From JBJFGR01 sp051892875 (GTDB taxonomy: Bacteria > Pseudomonadota > Gammaproteobacteria > Enterobacterales > Succinivibrionaceae): a DNA stretch of 26,503 bases. Both the position numbers and the translations under genes were made by a program. Below the pieces are notes generated by a model. That model did not search any database, was not told the DNA's origin, and saw only the letters and a program-made list of their open reading frames with translations. Where the stretch lies: positions 1-26,503 of the forward strand of contig JBJFGR010000156.1 of the NCBI GenBank assembly GCA_051892875.1, read 5' to 3'. Positions within the stretch are counted from its first letter, which is position 1; each line of letters opens with the position of its first letter. Below are positions 13,538 to 20,992 of the stretch, piece by piece.

Positions 13538-13573
13538 GACACATTTATAAGGCGCTCTTTTTGGTGTCTTTTT
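13538..13573 (+). terminator. Possible terminator of the 10644-13518 unit
   Basis: GACAC (13538-13542) / GTGTC (13564-13568) followed by five T. The stem is short and the loop 21 nt, so it is a weak candidate, but nothing better is seen in this 248-base gap. Confidence 0.4.
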
Positions 13574-13608
13574 ATATGGCCGTATATTTTTATGGGAAAT
13601 CTTAAAAA

Positions 13609-13667
13609 ATGCCCTAGAATGCGCCTTGGAGCAAAATTGGATGGCCTCCAGAGTCTTGGAAGGGCAT
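13609..13667. other. GC-richer structured segment in a 248-base gap
   Basis: Between 13519 and 13766 there is no convincing gene. This 59-base part is GC-richer than its surroundings and folds on paper: ATGCCCT (13609-13615) pairs with AGGGCAT (13661-13667), and an inner ATGGCCTCCA (13641-13650) can alternatively pair with TGGAAGGGCAT (13657-13667). It could be a structured RNA or leader, or an unrelated remnant. A 25-codon frame (MGNLKKCPRMRLGAKL...) also runs through it. Confidence 0.3.
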
Positions 13668-13679
13668 AAAATTGTATAA

Positions 13680-13697
13680 TGTAAACGTTATTTTACA
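13680..13697. promoter_or_regulatory. TGTAAAC-N5-TTTACA inverted repeat
   Basis: TGTAAA (13680-13685) / TTTACA (13692-13697), ending 10 nt before the -35 box. Confidence 0.75.
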
Positions 13698-13707
13698 TAA
13701 AATAGGG

Positions 13708-13736
13708 TTTCCAAAGAATCCAAAAATACTTATATT
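13708..13736 (+). promoter_or_regulatory. Promoter for 13767-14186, repeat-bearing class
   Basis: TTTCCA (13708-13713), a 17-nt spacer and TATATT (13731-13736), followed by the leader ATACATATAAAAATTAAAGA, like the leader at 17457. Confidence 0.75.
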
Positions 13737-13766
13737 ATACATATAAAAATTAAAGATGTTATTGAA

Positions 13767-14186
13767 ATGACTCTTGAAGAATTTAAATCAATTTTTGAAG
13801 CGCATGGACTTGAAATTAAAACGTTTTTAAGTCTAGATAAAAATATAAACGCAAACGTATACATTCAAAATGTATATGGACGAGTTAAGTTTGCAGAATA
13901 TATTTCTGATATGCCAATTTATGAACGTGATCCAAAGACTTTGATTAATCATATTGCTTCTCATGTGCTTGGTCAAGCAACAGTATATCCATTGAAGCGT
14001 ATTAATAGTGTTGATGGTGAGCTTTGTGATTGGGATACGTATAATGGTTTTTCTGAACAAAATCATCAGTTCAAAACTACAAAGTATATAAAGGCCAAGA
14101 ATTTTGTTGATGAACAGATGGAAATCTTGAAGCATCTTCGTAGAGAATACAAAAGAAATCAAATTAAGTGGATTGGAGAAGATTAA
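13767..14186 (+). CDS. Hypothetical protein, 139 aa
   Basis: Not recognised. It begins MTLEEFKSIFEAHGLEIKTF, a short helix plus turn similar in style to the MNLxEAKxILKNxGY starts nearby. A strand-rich middle (NVYIQNVYGRVKF) follows, then a helical, basic C-terminus (KAKNFVDEQMEILKHLRREY). It forms its own short unit behind a repeat-bearing promoter and uses mostly CGT for arginine, unlike the units on either side. Confidence 0.65.
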   Translation: MTLEEFKSIFEAHGLEIKTFLSLDKNINANVYIQNVYGRVKFAEYISDMPIYERDPKTLINHIASHVLGQATVYPLKRINSVDGELCDWDTYNGFSEQNHQFKTTKYIKAKNFVDEQMEILKHLRREYKRNQIKWIGED

Positions 14187-14215
14187 GATTTTTGGATTTT
14201 AATTTTTCTATAGGA

Positions 14216-14244
14216 TTGACAGAATAGTCATGATTTATTATATT
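14216..14244 (+). promoter_or_regulatory. Sigma70-like promoter giving a leaderless mRNA
   Basis: TTGACA (14216-14221), a 17-nt spacer and TATATT (14239-14244); the following ATG begins exactly 7 nt later. Its start region TATATTTAGATTATGAAG is almost identical to that at 10632. No inverted repeat lies upstream. Confidence 0.8.
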
Positions 14245-14250
14245 TAGATT

Positions 14251-14877
14251 ATGAAGAAAGCAAAATATCCTATAAAAGATGAAGAATTATTGGCACTTAT
14301 GAAAAAGTACCCATTTTTGAGGTATCATAATTATAAGGGCCAACAAATGTTTCATGGAAAATCCAAAAATCTAGAAGTAAACTATTACAATTATTGGGAT
14401 GGTAATGGTTGGGAGGATTTATGGAAAAATCGTTATCTTCCAAGATTGTTTAAAGAATATGACAAAATGTCAAAGTCTGATAAGAAGGCTTTTAGATTTG
14501 AGGAAATAAAAGAAAAGTTTGGACAGTTAAGAATTTATTGTCCAACAACAGATGAACATTTGGAATCTATTGCAACAAGTTTATCAGAATGGATTTGTGA
14601 AGACTGTGGAGCAGAGCCAAGAGAAAATGGTAAACGAGTAATATGGAAAAGTAGTTCTGGTTGGATAAGAAATCTTTGTCAGGATTGTGCTAGAAAGTAT
14701 ATGGAAATTGACCATCCTGAATGGACAAAAGAAGAATTAGATGTTGAATTAGAAAAACAAAAAGTAGTCAATTCAAAATTTGGTTATACTCAGTTTGGTA
14801 AGGAACATAAAAAAGTCACTTACAAAGAAACTGAAGATGGTTGGTTAGAAGTTGATAAAGTGGAAATTGAAAAATGA
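14251..14877 (+). CDS. Zinc-site protein of a common phage hypothetical family, 208 aa
   Basis: The KEKFGQLRIY block (about residues 87-96) followed by CEDCG (C116, C119) and a GWIRNLCQDC block (C143, C146) matches a widespread phage family of unknown function that I recall with KEKFGTLRFY, CxxCG and LCxxC. The four cysteines should bind one zinc ion. The N-terminal part has a helix and an aromatic stretch (YYNYWDGNGWEDLW). The C-terminal helix is acidic. It is first in the unit reaching 17283, overlaps the next gene by ATGA, and is probably translated from a leaderless mRNA. Confidence 0.75.
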   Translation: MKKAKYPIKDEELLALMKKYPFLRYHNYKGQQMFHGKSKNLEVNYYNYWDGNGWEDLWKNRYLPRLFKEYDKMSKSDKKAFRFEEIKEKFGQLRIYCPTTDEHLESIATSLSEWICEDCGAEPRENGKRVIWKSSSGWIRNLCQDCARKYMEIDHPEWTKEELDVELEKQKVVNSKFGYTQFGKEHKKVTYKETEDGWLEVDKVEIEK

Positions 14878-15143
14878 AGCCGTTTTATAGTAAAGAAATA
14901 AAGATATTAAAGAAAGAAACACGAGTAGTTTATGATTATGTTGTTAATTTCTATATAGTAAAAAAGACACATAAATTCTTCTTTGGTTTAATTGAAACAA
15001 CTACAAAAGAATTACGTTCAGATTTTGATTCTAAAAATGTGCCAATTGATGAAGCATACAAATATGATATGGCAGTAAAAGCTGCAGCATACACTATTTT
15101 AGCAAAAGAATATAAATTAATGACAAATCATATTGAGGTATAA
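14874..15143 (+). CDS. Hypothetical protein, 89 aa
   Basis: Not recognised. The ATG overlaps the stop of the zinc-site protein by 4 bases. A strand pair (TRVVYDYVVNFYIVKKT) and KFFFGLIETTTKELRSDF precede a C-terminal helix (YKYDMAVKAAAYTILAKEY). The next gene starts one base after its stop. Confidence 0.65.
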   Translation: MKPFYSKEIKILKKETRVVYDYVVNFYIVKKTHKFFFGLIETTTKELRSDFDSKNVPIDEAYKYDMAVKAAAYTILAKEYKLMTNHIEV

Positions 15144-15144
15144 A

Positions 15145-15873
15145 ATGGGTTTAGATGTATATGCACATAAAGTAAAAAATTTAGAATCATATAATAAGTA
15201 TTTGAGTAGTTGTCATAATTATAACAATTATAGTGCTTTTTTATGGACAAAATATGAAAAAGAAGTAAATAAAGCATATAATAGATACTTTAATTGGGAA
15301 GCAGAACATCAAAATGATCCAGATTATTCTTTAAAAGAAAATCCATATTCATATAATATCAATAATTTTACGACAGAAGAAGAAAAAAACAATGAAAATG
15401 AATTAGTGACACTTAGAGAATTCGCTAAGGCTAATTGTAATTATCATGAGATTGAGTCTTTATATATGAGAAAACATTATTGGTTTATTCAATATCTTTA
15501 TCATAAATATGATGACAAAATGATTTATAGAGATGGTGATGTTGTTAAGACTTTTAGTGGTGAACAATTTATTATAACAAAAACTGATTTAAAAGATATA
15601 ATTGATAGATTACAAAGAGTTATTGATGCATCAAAAAACAATTTCGATAATTATTATAATGATCCTTTAGTTTATCATTCTCTTAGTGATGAACTTTTAG
15701 TTAATAAAGAAATAATGGATAAAGAATTTCCAATTTATAATGAATATCATTTTGCAGCAAGAATGGATTGGAATTATAATTATAATACTTTGAATTCATA
15801 TTTAAATGATTTTAAGAATGTTTATTCTGAAATGAAAGATGAAGAATTGTTAGTTTATATTGAGAGTTGGTAA
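15145..15873 (+). CDS. MGLDVYA-type conserved phage/bacterial hypothetical, 242 aa
   Basis: The ATG at 15145, with GAGG at 6-base spacing, is preferred over an in-frame TTG at 15133. The N-terminus MGLDVYAHKV resembles a group of phage and prophage proteins starting MGLDMY, whose function I do not know. The RKHYWFIQYLYHKYDD block (about residues 113-128) resembles the conserved Arg-Lys-aromatic segment of that group. The rest is helical and very rich in Asn and Tyr. No metal or catalytic motif is certain. Confidence 0.65.
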   Translation: MGLDVYAHKVKNLESYNKYLSSCHNYNNYSAFLWTKYEKEVNKAYNRYFNWEAEHQNDPDYSLKENPYSYNINNFTTEEEKNNENELVTLREFAKANCNYHEIESLYMRKHYWFIQYLYHKYDDKMIYRDGDVVKTFSGEQFIITKTDLKDIIDRLQRVIDASKNNFDNYYNDPLVYHSLSDELLVNKEIMDKEFPIYNEYHFAARMDWNYNYNTLNSYLNDFKNVYSEMKDEELLVYIESW

Positions 15874-15882
15874 TACAAGATA

Positions 15883-16206
15883 ATGGATAAAGAACTCAAA
15901 AAAGAAATGCAAGATAAGAGCAAGAAAGAAAAGCTTAAACTTATTGGTGTATATCAATGGTGTTATAAAGCTATTGACTTTATTTGTTATTTCTTGATTT
16001 TGCTTCTTTTAGTTTGTTTAGCCTTATTGGTTGATTCATTCTTGGCAGCGACAGCTCCAGCGTATGGATGGTATATTTTGGGTGTATTTGTTTTGTGGTA
16101 TGTATTAGATTATCTTAGTCAAATGATTAAAGTGTCAAATCAAAGAAAATATCAAGTAGATATTTTGTATAGAATGGTGGAGAAAGAAGATGAGTCAGGA
16201 AAATGA
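15883..16206 (+). CDS. Two-helix membrane protein, 107 aa
   Basis: Not recognised. A basic cytoplasmic N-terminus (KKEMQDKSKKEKLK) precedes two hydrophobic segments, about residues 29-50 (ICYFLILLLLVCLALLVDSF) and 56-76 (YGWYILGVFVLWYVL), and then a basic tail, so both ends are probably inside the cell. A holin-like topology is possible, but there is no lysis context. Its last 17 bases overlap the next gene. Confidence 0.65.
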   Translation: MDKELKKEMQDKSKKEKLKLIGVYQWCYKAIDFICYFLILLLLVCLALLVDSFLAATAPAYGWYILGVFVLWYVLDYLSQMIKVSNQRKYQVDILYRMVEKEDESGK

Positions 16207-16378
16207 TTGGGAAGAAGTTGAAATTGAATTGACAGAAGAAGAGTATGAAGTATATAAGAAATTAGCCGATGAAGCTGGTGTTGATATACCAACTTACTTA
16301 CAAAATTTAATTTCTGAAACAGTTAAATCAGGAAAGTTTAAAGAAATTGTTGAAAAATATATTAAGGAAAATAAATGA
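16190..16378 (+). CDS. Small acidic protein, ribbon-helix-helix-like, 62 aa
   Basis: A short strand-like segment (EEVEIELTEEEYEVYKKLAD) is followed by AGVDIPTYLQNLISETVK, the strand-helix-turn-helix order seen in small ribbon-helix-helix proteins, then a charged tail. Such proteins bind DNA as dimers or act as antitoxins, but no partner toxin is adjacent and the strand is unusually acidic. It overlaps both neighbours (17 and 4 bases), so it is strongly coupled. Confidence 0.6.
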   Translation: MSQENDWEEVEIELTEEEYEVYKKLADEAGVDIPTYLQNLISETVKSGKFKEIVEKYIKENK

Positions 16379-17283
16379 AATATCTAATATTATCAGATAT
16401 ACATGCTGACTTTAATTTTAATCTTTATAATAAGAAGCATCAAAATGATTGGTCAGATGAACAAGCAAATGATACTTTTACAAAGTGGTGGAATATGAAA
16501 CAACTTCCACAGACTGAAGGTATCGTTATAGCTGGTGATATATCTAATGATGCATGTTCATGGAAACAGTTTGTTAATTTCATTAAAGACAAATACAAAG
16601 AAGTCATTATTACTTTAGGTAATCATGATTTGGTTGTCAAAGGTGCAACTTGTTCAGAATCAAATAGAAACTTTGTCAATTCAGAAATGAAGATAAAGCA
16701 TTTAATTGATTTTTGTAATAAAATTCCAAATGTCCATTTATTAGAAGGTGATACTTATGGTTCATTTGCTGGATGCATGGGTATGAGTGACTTCAAAGCA
16801 GAAGTTATACCAGCATTTGCTGGAACAATGCCTCTAATTTGGAGAAGACAATGGTTTGATGGTTGTCATTGGAAGTATTTTAATCAAATTCCTTTAGACA
16901 TTTGGGACCATTATGAAAAACTTATGATGGAATTGGTTAAGAAACAGCCAAAAGTCATGGTAACTCATTTTTGTCCTGTTGAATTAGGTGTTGGTTGGGA
17001 ATATAGAAATAACTATCTAAATCCAATGTTCTATTTTACTGGAAAGAAATTCTTAGATGAAATGGCAGATGGTTCTATTTGGATATGTGGTCATATTCAC
17101 CAGTTTGCTACTGCTGAATATATCAATGACAAAGGAAACAAAATAACTATTATGGCAAGACCTCATGGTTATCCAGGAGAAAACTCTTTACAAGGATTTG
17201 AATGGAATTACGATGATACTAAAGGCAGACTTGGTTATAATGGTAAAATATATACAATTGAAGATGCTATAATTGATGTTTAA
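16375..17283 (+). CDS. Calcineurin-like metallophosphoesterase A, 302 aa
   Basis: All five metal-site blocks are present: D8-I-H10, GD55, GNH84D85, TH198 and GH240IH242. They would hold two metal ions for hydrolysis of a phosphoester. The protein is longer than minimal members, with an insertion between GNHD and TH rich in Trp and Phe (PLIWRRQWFDGCHWKYFNQI). The substrate cannot be read; phage relatives act on nucleotides, RNA ends or DNA. It ends the unit starting at 14251. All arginines I checked use AGA, unlike phosphoesterase B 200 bases downstream. Confidence 0.85.
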   Translation: MKYLILSDIHADFNFNLYNKKHQNDWSDEQANDTFTKWWNMKQLPQTEGIVIAGDISNDACSWKQFVNFIKDKYKEVIITLGNHDLVVKGATCSESNRNFVNSEMKIKHLIDFCNKIPNVHLLEGDTYGSFAGCMGMSDFKAEVIPAFAGTMPLIWRRQWFDGCHWKYFNQIPLDIWDHYEKLMMELVKKQPKVMVTHFCPVELGVGWEYRNNYLNPMFYFTGKKFLDEMADGSIWICGHIHQFATAEYINDKGNKITIMARPHGYPGENSLQGFEWNYDDTKGRLGYNGKIYTIEDAIIDV

Positions 17284-17379
17284 ATGTAGCTATAATCTCC
17301 ATTTTAATGTCGTCATTTCAATAAAAAGCCAAATTCCATTTGATATTACATTATTGTAAACATTTTATTAACATTATAC

Positions 17380-17394
17380 GAACAATCTACGAAC
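17380..17394 (-). promoter_or_regulatory. GTTC-N7-GTTC repeat (SOS-box-like), reverse orientation
   Basis: GAAC (17380-17383) and GAAC (17391-17394) lie 11 bp apart inside two copies of TACGAACA (17377-17384, 17388-17395). Read on the minus strand this is GTTC-N7-GTTC. It is preceded at 17355-17373 by an imperfect TGTAAAC...TTAACA repeat. A matching pair lies at 24790. Confidence 0.45.
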
Positions 17395-17399
17395 AGCTA

Positions 17400-17417
17400 A
17401 GTAAACAAAATTTTACA
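17400..17417. promoter_or_regulatory. Inverted repeat AGTAAAC-N5-TTTACA
   Basis: AGTAAA (17400-17405) / TTTACA (17412-17417), one base off the consensus at the first position, ending 10 nt before the -35 box at 17428. Confidence 0.7.
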
Positions 17418-17420
17418 AAT

Positions 17421-17448
17421 AAAAGGGTTTCCAATGAAGCCCTTTTTT
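17421..17448 (+). terminator. Intrinsic terminator with a -35 box in its loop
   Basis: AAAAGGG (17421-17427) / CCCTTTT (17440-17446) with a T run. The 12-nt loop begins with TTTCCA (17428-17433), the -35 of the next promoter. Confidence 0.8.
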
Positions 17449-17456
17449 ATTATATT
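17428..17456 (+). promoter_or_regulatory. Promoter for the 17485-20987 unit
   Basis: TTTCCA (17428-17433), a 17-nt spacer and TATATT (17451-17456), followed by ATACATGTAAAAATTAAGGA, where AAGGA serves as ribosome site. Confidence 0.8.
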
Positions 17457-17484
17457 ATACATGTAAAAATTAAGGAATTATTAA

Positions 17485-18222
17485 ATGTTGCAAAGAACTC
17501 GACAGACTTTTATTATTTCAGACCTTCATTTGGGTCATTCCAATATTATCAAGTATTGTGGACGACCTTATCATGTTGAAGGTTCTAATCGAAATCCGGC
17601 AAACATTCCTGAAGTAAATCGCATGAATGAAGATATTTTGAAAATGTTTGACTATCTTCCTGACAACTGCGATATTTGGAATTTGGGTGACTGCTTTTTC
17701 TGTGGAACTGGTCGTCACAATGAATATCTTAATGAAGACAAGATAAATGAATTGAAAGAAATGGTTAAGCGTATGAAGGGCAATGGTCGTCGTTTGTTCC
17801 TTGTTCTCGGAAATCATGACAATGTGCATTTCCAGGATAAGTCTCGTGTTGACTATTATTATGCGCTTGGTTTTGACAAAGTATACGATACTCCTGTCAT
17901 TATTGAAAACAAATATATTCTTTCTCATGAACCTGTCTACATTGCAAAAGGTGGAAACTTCGTTAATTTGTATGGTCATACTCATGACATTGCGATTGAG
18001 GAAGATTATTTCTGCTATGATTTTGAAAACTACGCAATGGAAAAGCGTGTATTTGACGAAAATGGTCAAGAACAGAGCAAGATTGAAAAGCGCTATCCTG
18101 AACGTGTAATTGATTTGACGCACTATCGCAATGTGTGCCTTGATTACAACAAGGGAATTCTCGAATGGAATGGCGATTACTTCAAGACTGCAGCAATTAT
18201 TTGGCGTAAGAAAGATACTTAG
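17485..18222 (+). CDS. Calcineurin-like metallophosphoesterase B, 245 aa
   Basis: The metal-site blocks are D13-L-H15, GD69, GNH111D112, SH148EP and GH165TH167, typical of small phage/bacterial phosphoesterases with SDLHLGH openings. Between GD and GNHD lies a helical stretch (LKEMVKRMKGNGRRLF). The substrate is not readable. Only distant similarity to phosphoesterase A is seen: shared fold, different inserts. Arginine is almost entirely CGN here, with one AGA near the start, a marked contrast to A. First gene of its unit, with AAGGA upstream. Confidence 0.85.
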   Translation: MLQRTRQTFIISDLHLGHSNIIKYCGRPYHVEGSNRNPANIPEVNRMNEDILKMFDYLPDNCDIWNLGDCFFCGTGRHNEYLNEDKINELKEMVKRMKGNGRRLFLVLGNHDNVHFQDKSRVDYYYALGFDKVYDTPVIIENKYILSHEPVYIAKGGNFVNLYGHTHDIAIEEDYFCYDFENYAMEKRVFDENGQEQSKIEKRYPERVIDLTHYRNVCLDYNKGILEWNGDYFKTAAIIWRKKDT

Positions 18223-18237
18223 TATTAAGAGCATTTA

Positions 18238-18477
18238 ATGAAAAGAATACTCAAGAAAATAAAAGGTTTAATTATGGATGCTGTGACTGAAACAAAACGT
18301 GAACGTTATAAGGCTGAAGTTAGTGTAAATGGATATGTATGCTTTTATAAGCGTTATGGCATGTCTGAAGATGAAGTAAAGAAGGAATTGGAAAAAGAAT
18401 TAAAGGAATACTACACTAACATTACTATTTTGTCAGTAGTAAAAGATAAAACTTATCAAGTAGTAAAGGAGAATTAA
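18238..18477 (+). CDS. Hypothetical basic/acidic small protein, 79 aa
   Basis: Not recognised. A basic N-terminus (MKRILKKIKGLIMD) is followed by a strand-helix-strand core: YKAEVSVNGYVCFYKRYG, SEDEVKKELEKELKEYY, ITILSVV. An internal ATG (residue 13) is a possible alternative start. It ends one base before the RNA ligase gene, suggesting co-translation. Confidence 0.65.
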   Translation: MKRILKKIKGLIMDAVTETKRERYKAEVSVNGYVCFYKRYGMSEDEVKKELEKELKEYYTNITILSVVKDKTYQVVKEN

Positions 18478-18478
18478 A

Positions 18479-19729
18479 ATGTATGGAAAGAAATTGGCAT
18501 ACGGTGTAAAGATTAAAGAAATTCGTGAAATTCCAGGTGCTGATCGAATTGAATTGGCAACTGTTATGGACTACACAGTAGTTGTAAAGAAGGGTGAATA
18601 CAAGCCTGGTGATATGGGAATTTATGTTGAAGTTGATTCTCTTCTTCCTGATGGTCTTGATAGTGAATTGTCTATAAAGTATAATTTGCTTAAAAATCAT
18701 GAAATCGGTAAGAACATGACTGATGAGGAAAGAGAAAATGCAATGAAGGAAATTCAAGCACAGTCTAAATATCCTTACTTTGAATTCTTGCGTGATAAAA
18801 AGTTCAAGATTAAGAGTATGAAGTTGTCCAAGTTTGGTGTCATTTCTCAAGGTATTTTGTTCCGTCCTGTTGATCTTGGAATTACTGACAAGGTAAAGGA
18901 TGGACAAGACTTCACTATTCAGTTCAATATTACAGAAATTATGCAGGATGCTGAAGAAGCTGGATTGAATACTGGAAAGAAGGACAGTTGGTTTATTCGT
19001 AAGTTGATGAGATATGCATGGTTCCGTAATTGGCGTAAGCGTCATAACATTGCAGAAGTATGGGATCCAACATTCCCAGGTAAGTCTGATGAAGAAAATG
19101 TTCAGAAGATTTATTCTAAGATGTTTGCTCAATATGCAGACAAGGAATGGGTAGCAACTGAAAAGTTGGAAGGTCAGAATATCACTGTATACTCTGAAGT
19201 TGTTAATGGTTGGTTTGGAAGAAAGACCAAGAGAATTGGTGTCTGTTCTAGAACTCGTGAATTGAATCCTAATGGTAATTCTCATGGTTTCTGGGACACT
19301 GTCAAGAGACTTCATTTGGATGAAAAGATTAAGAACATTCCAGGTGAATGGTTCTGCCGTGGTGAACATGTTGGACCAGGAATTCAGGGAAATATCTATA
19401 AATTGCCAAGAACAGAAGTATATTTCTTTGACTTCTACAAGAAGGTTGATGGAAAGTGGGTAAAGTTGAACTTCGATGAAAGTATCGCTTTCGCAAAGCA
19501 ATGGGATTTGCCATTTGTTCCAGTTCTGGATGAACATTACAAGCTTCCAGAAGGTCATACAAATGATAAGGGAGTATTTGTCTCTGGCGCAGATATTATG
19601 TTGCAACAGTCTGATAAGAATACTGTCTTTGGAAACAATTTGAGTCATAAGAGAGAAGGATTTGTATTGCGTCTAAAAGATGATTACAATGTTTCTTTCA
19701 AGGTGAAAAATCCTAATTATTCTATTTAA
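18479..19729 (+). CDS. RNA ligase, DRB0094 (Rnl5-like) type, 416 aa
   Basis: ATP-dependent ligase sealing RNA 3'-OH/5'-phosphate ends. An N-terminal OB-like domain (about 1-120; KIREIREIPGADRIEL-like opening, KPGDMGIYVEVDSLLPD) precedes the nucleotidyltransferase domain. Motif I is TEK229LEGQN, with K229 as the adenylated lysine. An RGEHVGPGIQGN block follows, then EGFVLRLK (E393, motif IV) and SFKVKNPNY (motif V). This N-terminal arrangement is that of Deinococcus DRB0094. The protein is longer than that family's usual 340 or so residues through an insert at about 155-205, rich in Trp and Arg, and ends directly after motif V. GGAG precedes the ATG. Confidence 0.88.
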   Translation: MYGKKLAYGVKIKEIREIPGADRIELATVMDYTVVVKKGEYKPGDMGIYVEVDSLLPDGLDSELSIKYNLLKNHEIGKNMTDEERENAMKEIQAQSKYPYFEFLRDKKFKIKSMKLSKFGVISQGILFRPVDLGITDKVKDGQDFTIQFNITEIMQDAEEAGLNTGKKDSWFIRKLMRYAWFRNWRKRHNIAEVWDPTFPGKSDEENVQKIYSKMFAQYADKEWVATEKLEGQNITVYSEVVNGWFGRKTKRIGVCSRTRELNPNGNSHGFWDTVKRLHLDEKIKNIPGEWFCRGEHVGPGIQGNIYKLPRTEVYFFDFYKKVDGKWVKLNFDESIAFAKQWDLPFVPVLDEHYKLPEGHTNDKGVFVSGADIMLQQSDKNTVFGNNLSHKREGFVLRLKDDYNVSFKVKNPNYSI

Positions 19730-19737
19730 GAGGTCTA

Positions 19738-19956
19738 ATGATTAAGTTTATTATTAAGAAATTCCTTTATACACAGTCTATGGTTGAATACTTTAGGTAT
19801 TTTGGCCCTGAAATGGTTATGCCTAAGGAAGACTCTGAAGATTTGAATAAGTCTACAGAAATTGCATATAAATGGTTAGTTGAAGCCGCTAAGGAATATC
19901 TTCCTTTAATTACTTTTATTGGTTTAATTTTAATAGGAGCGTTTATTAGTCTATAA
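19738..19956 (+). CDS. Tail-anchored small membrane protein, 72 aa
   Basis: Not recognised. A basic, aromatic N-terminal half (IKFIIKKFLYTQSMVEYFRY) and an acidic middle (PKEDSEDLNKSTEIAYKWLV) precede one C-terminal hydrophobic helix (LPLITFIGLILIGAFISL), so it is probably anchored by its C-terminus. GAGG lies 6 bases before the ATG. Confidence 0.65.
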   Translation: MIKFIIKKFLYTQSMVEYFRYFGPEMVMPKEDSEDLNKSTEIAYKWLVEAAKEYLPLITFIGLILIGAFISL

Positions 19957-19967
19957 CGGATTTATTT

Positions 19968-20987
19968 ATGATTGATATTGTATTTTATGGTTATACTAAC
20001 TTAAGAGATAGTCAGGGAAATTTAAGTAGGTTTTTTAATAGTTCATATCAGATTGAAAAGAATGGCTGGCGTGGTGCTGAAAAATATGATATGATTAGAA
20101 TTGATTTAAAGTATCTTGGTCTTGTCGAAAATTATCATGTCTATAATCTAAGAATGGATAAAAAACAGTTTGAAACTGAAAACGTTTTCCAAGATTACTT
20201 TAGAAATAATACGTTGATTGTTTTCTCTGATGATGATTACAGAGGTAGTCTTTCTCTTCCATGGAGAGATAGAGTATCTTGGATTCGTGAATTAGTGCCA
20301 GCGATAATGGAAGAAAATGTTAATGTTGAAAATGGTATTAAGAAGCCTAATCAAAATGGTGAATATGTCAGAGAAATTAGTTATTTTTTGTCAAGTGGAT
20401 TTGTCAATGAATGGACAATGACTAAGACTGATGATAAGATCGCTGTTATCTTAGCAACAAATAATAATGTCCTTTATAATACTGTTGATAATTTTTGTTA
20501 TAAGAAAGATGCACAGTTAACTACTTGGAATGATGAAACAATTAAGAATTCTGTATTAAGAATTATCAATCGTTCTAAATCTGCATTATTGGCTGAACAG
20601 AAAAAGGTATTAAAAGCTAAAAAAGAAATTAAATCTATTGTAATTAATACACTTAATATTGAAGACTATTTTGAAGAATTTGATTTTTTGAAAATTGAAA
20701 AGCATCCATCTGATAACCAAATCTACTGGAAATTTACTTTTAAAACAATTTATGATGATTCTGAAAAGTTAATTTATGTCTATTATGATACGAATACAAA
20801 ATTGTATTCATTCTCATGTAGATTACCCGGAAGAAAATCAGACATCTTTTATATGTATTTTGAACAAAGTAATATTGATAAACTATTTAGTGCAGTTAAG
20901 GGCTTAATTTACGCATTTCGATATGGATCAGGTACACAAAAGAGTATAACAGAATATAATAAAGCACAGAAAAATGCGCAAAAATAG
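19968..20987 (+). CDS. Hypothetical protein, 339 aa
   Basis: Not recognised. The N-terminal 110 residues are alpha/beta (IDIVFYGYTNLRD, NTLIVFSDDDYRG). Residues about 200-225 form a lysine-rich helix (ALLAEQKKVLKAKKEI) that could be a coiled coil linking to a C-terminal strand-rich domain (WKFTFKTIYDD, KLIYVYYDTNTKLYSFSC). There is no membrane segment. Last gene of its unit: the inverted repeat and composite terminator/promoter follow within 25 bases. Confidence 0.7.
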   Translation: MIDIVFYGYTNLRDSQGNLSRFFNSSYQIEKNGWRGAEKYDMIRIDLKYLGLVENYHVYNLRMDKKQFETENVFQDYFRNNTLIVFSDDDYRGSLSLPWRDRVSWIRELVPAIMEENVNVENGIKKPNQNGEYVREISYFLSSGFVNEWTMTKTDDKIAVILATNNNVLYNTVDNFCYKKDAQLTTWNDETIKNSVLRIINRSKSALLAEQKKVLKAKKEIKSIVINTLNIEDYFEEFDFLKIEKHPSDNQIYWKFTFKTIYDDSEKLIYVYYDTNTKLYSFSCRLPGRKSDIFYMYFEQSNIDKLFSAVKGLIYAFRYGSGTQKSITEYNKAQKNAQK

Positions 20988-20992
20988 CACTT

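Noticed and set aside
17518..18234. Long open minus-strand frame opposite phosphoesterase B
   Set aside because: It is the antisense shadow of a gene with clear catalytic motifs; it has no motifs and no ribosome site.
18425..19648. 407-codon open frame on the minus strand opposite the RNA ligase
   Set aside because: Length comes from codon bias of the ligase gene on the other strand; the product is Leu/Phe/Asn-rich without any domain, and the ligase motifs are unambiguous.
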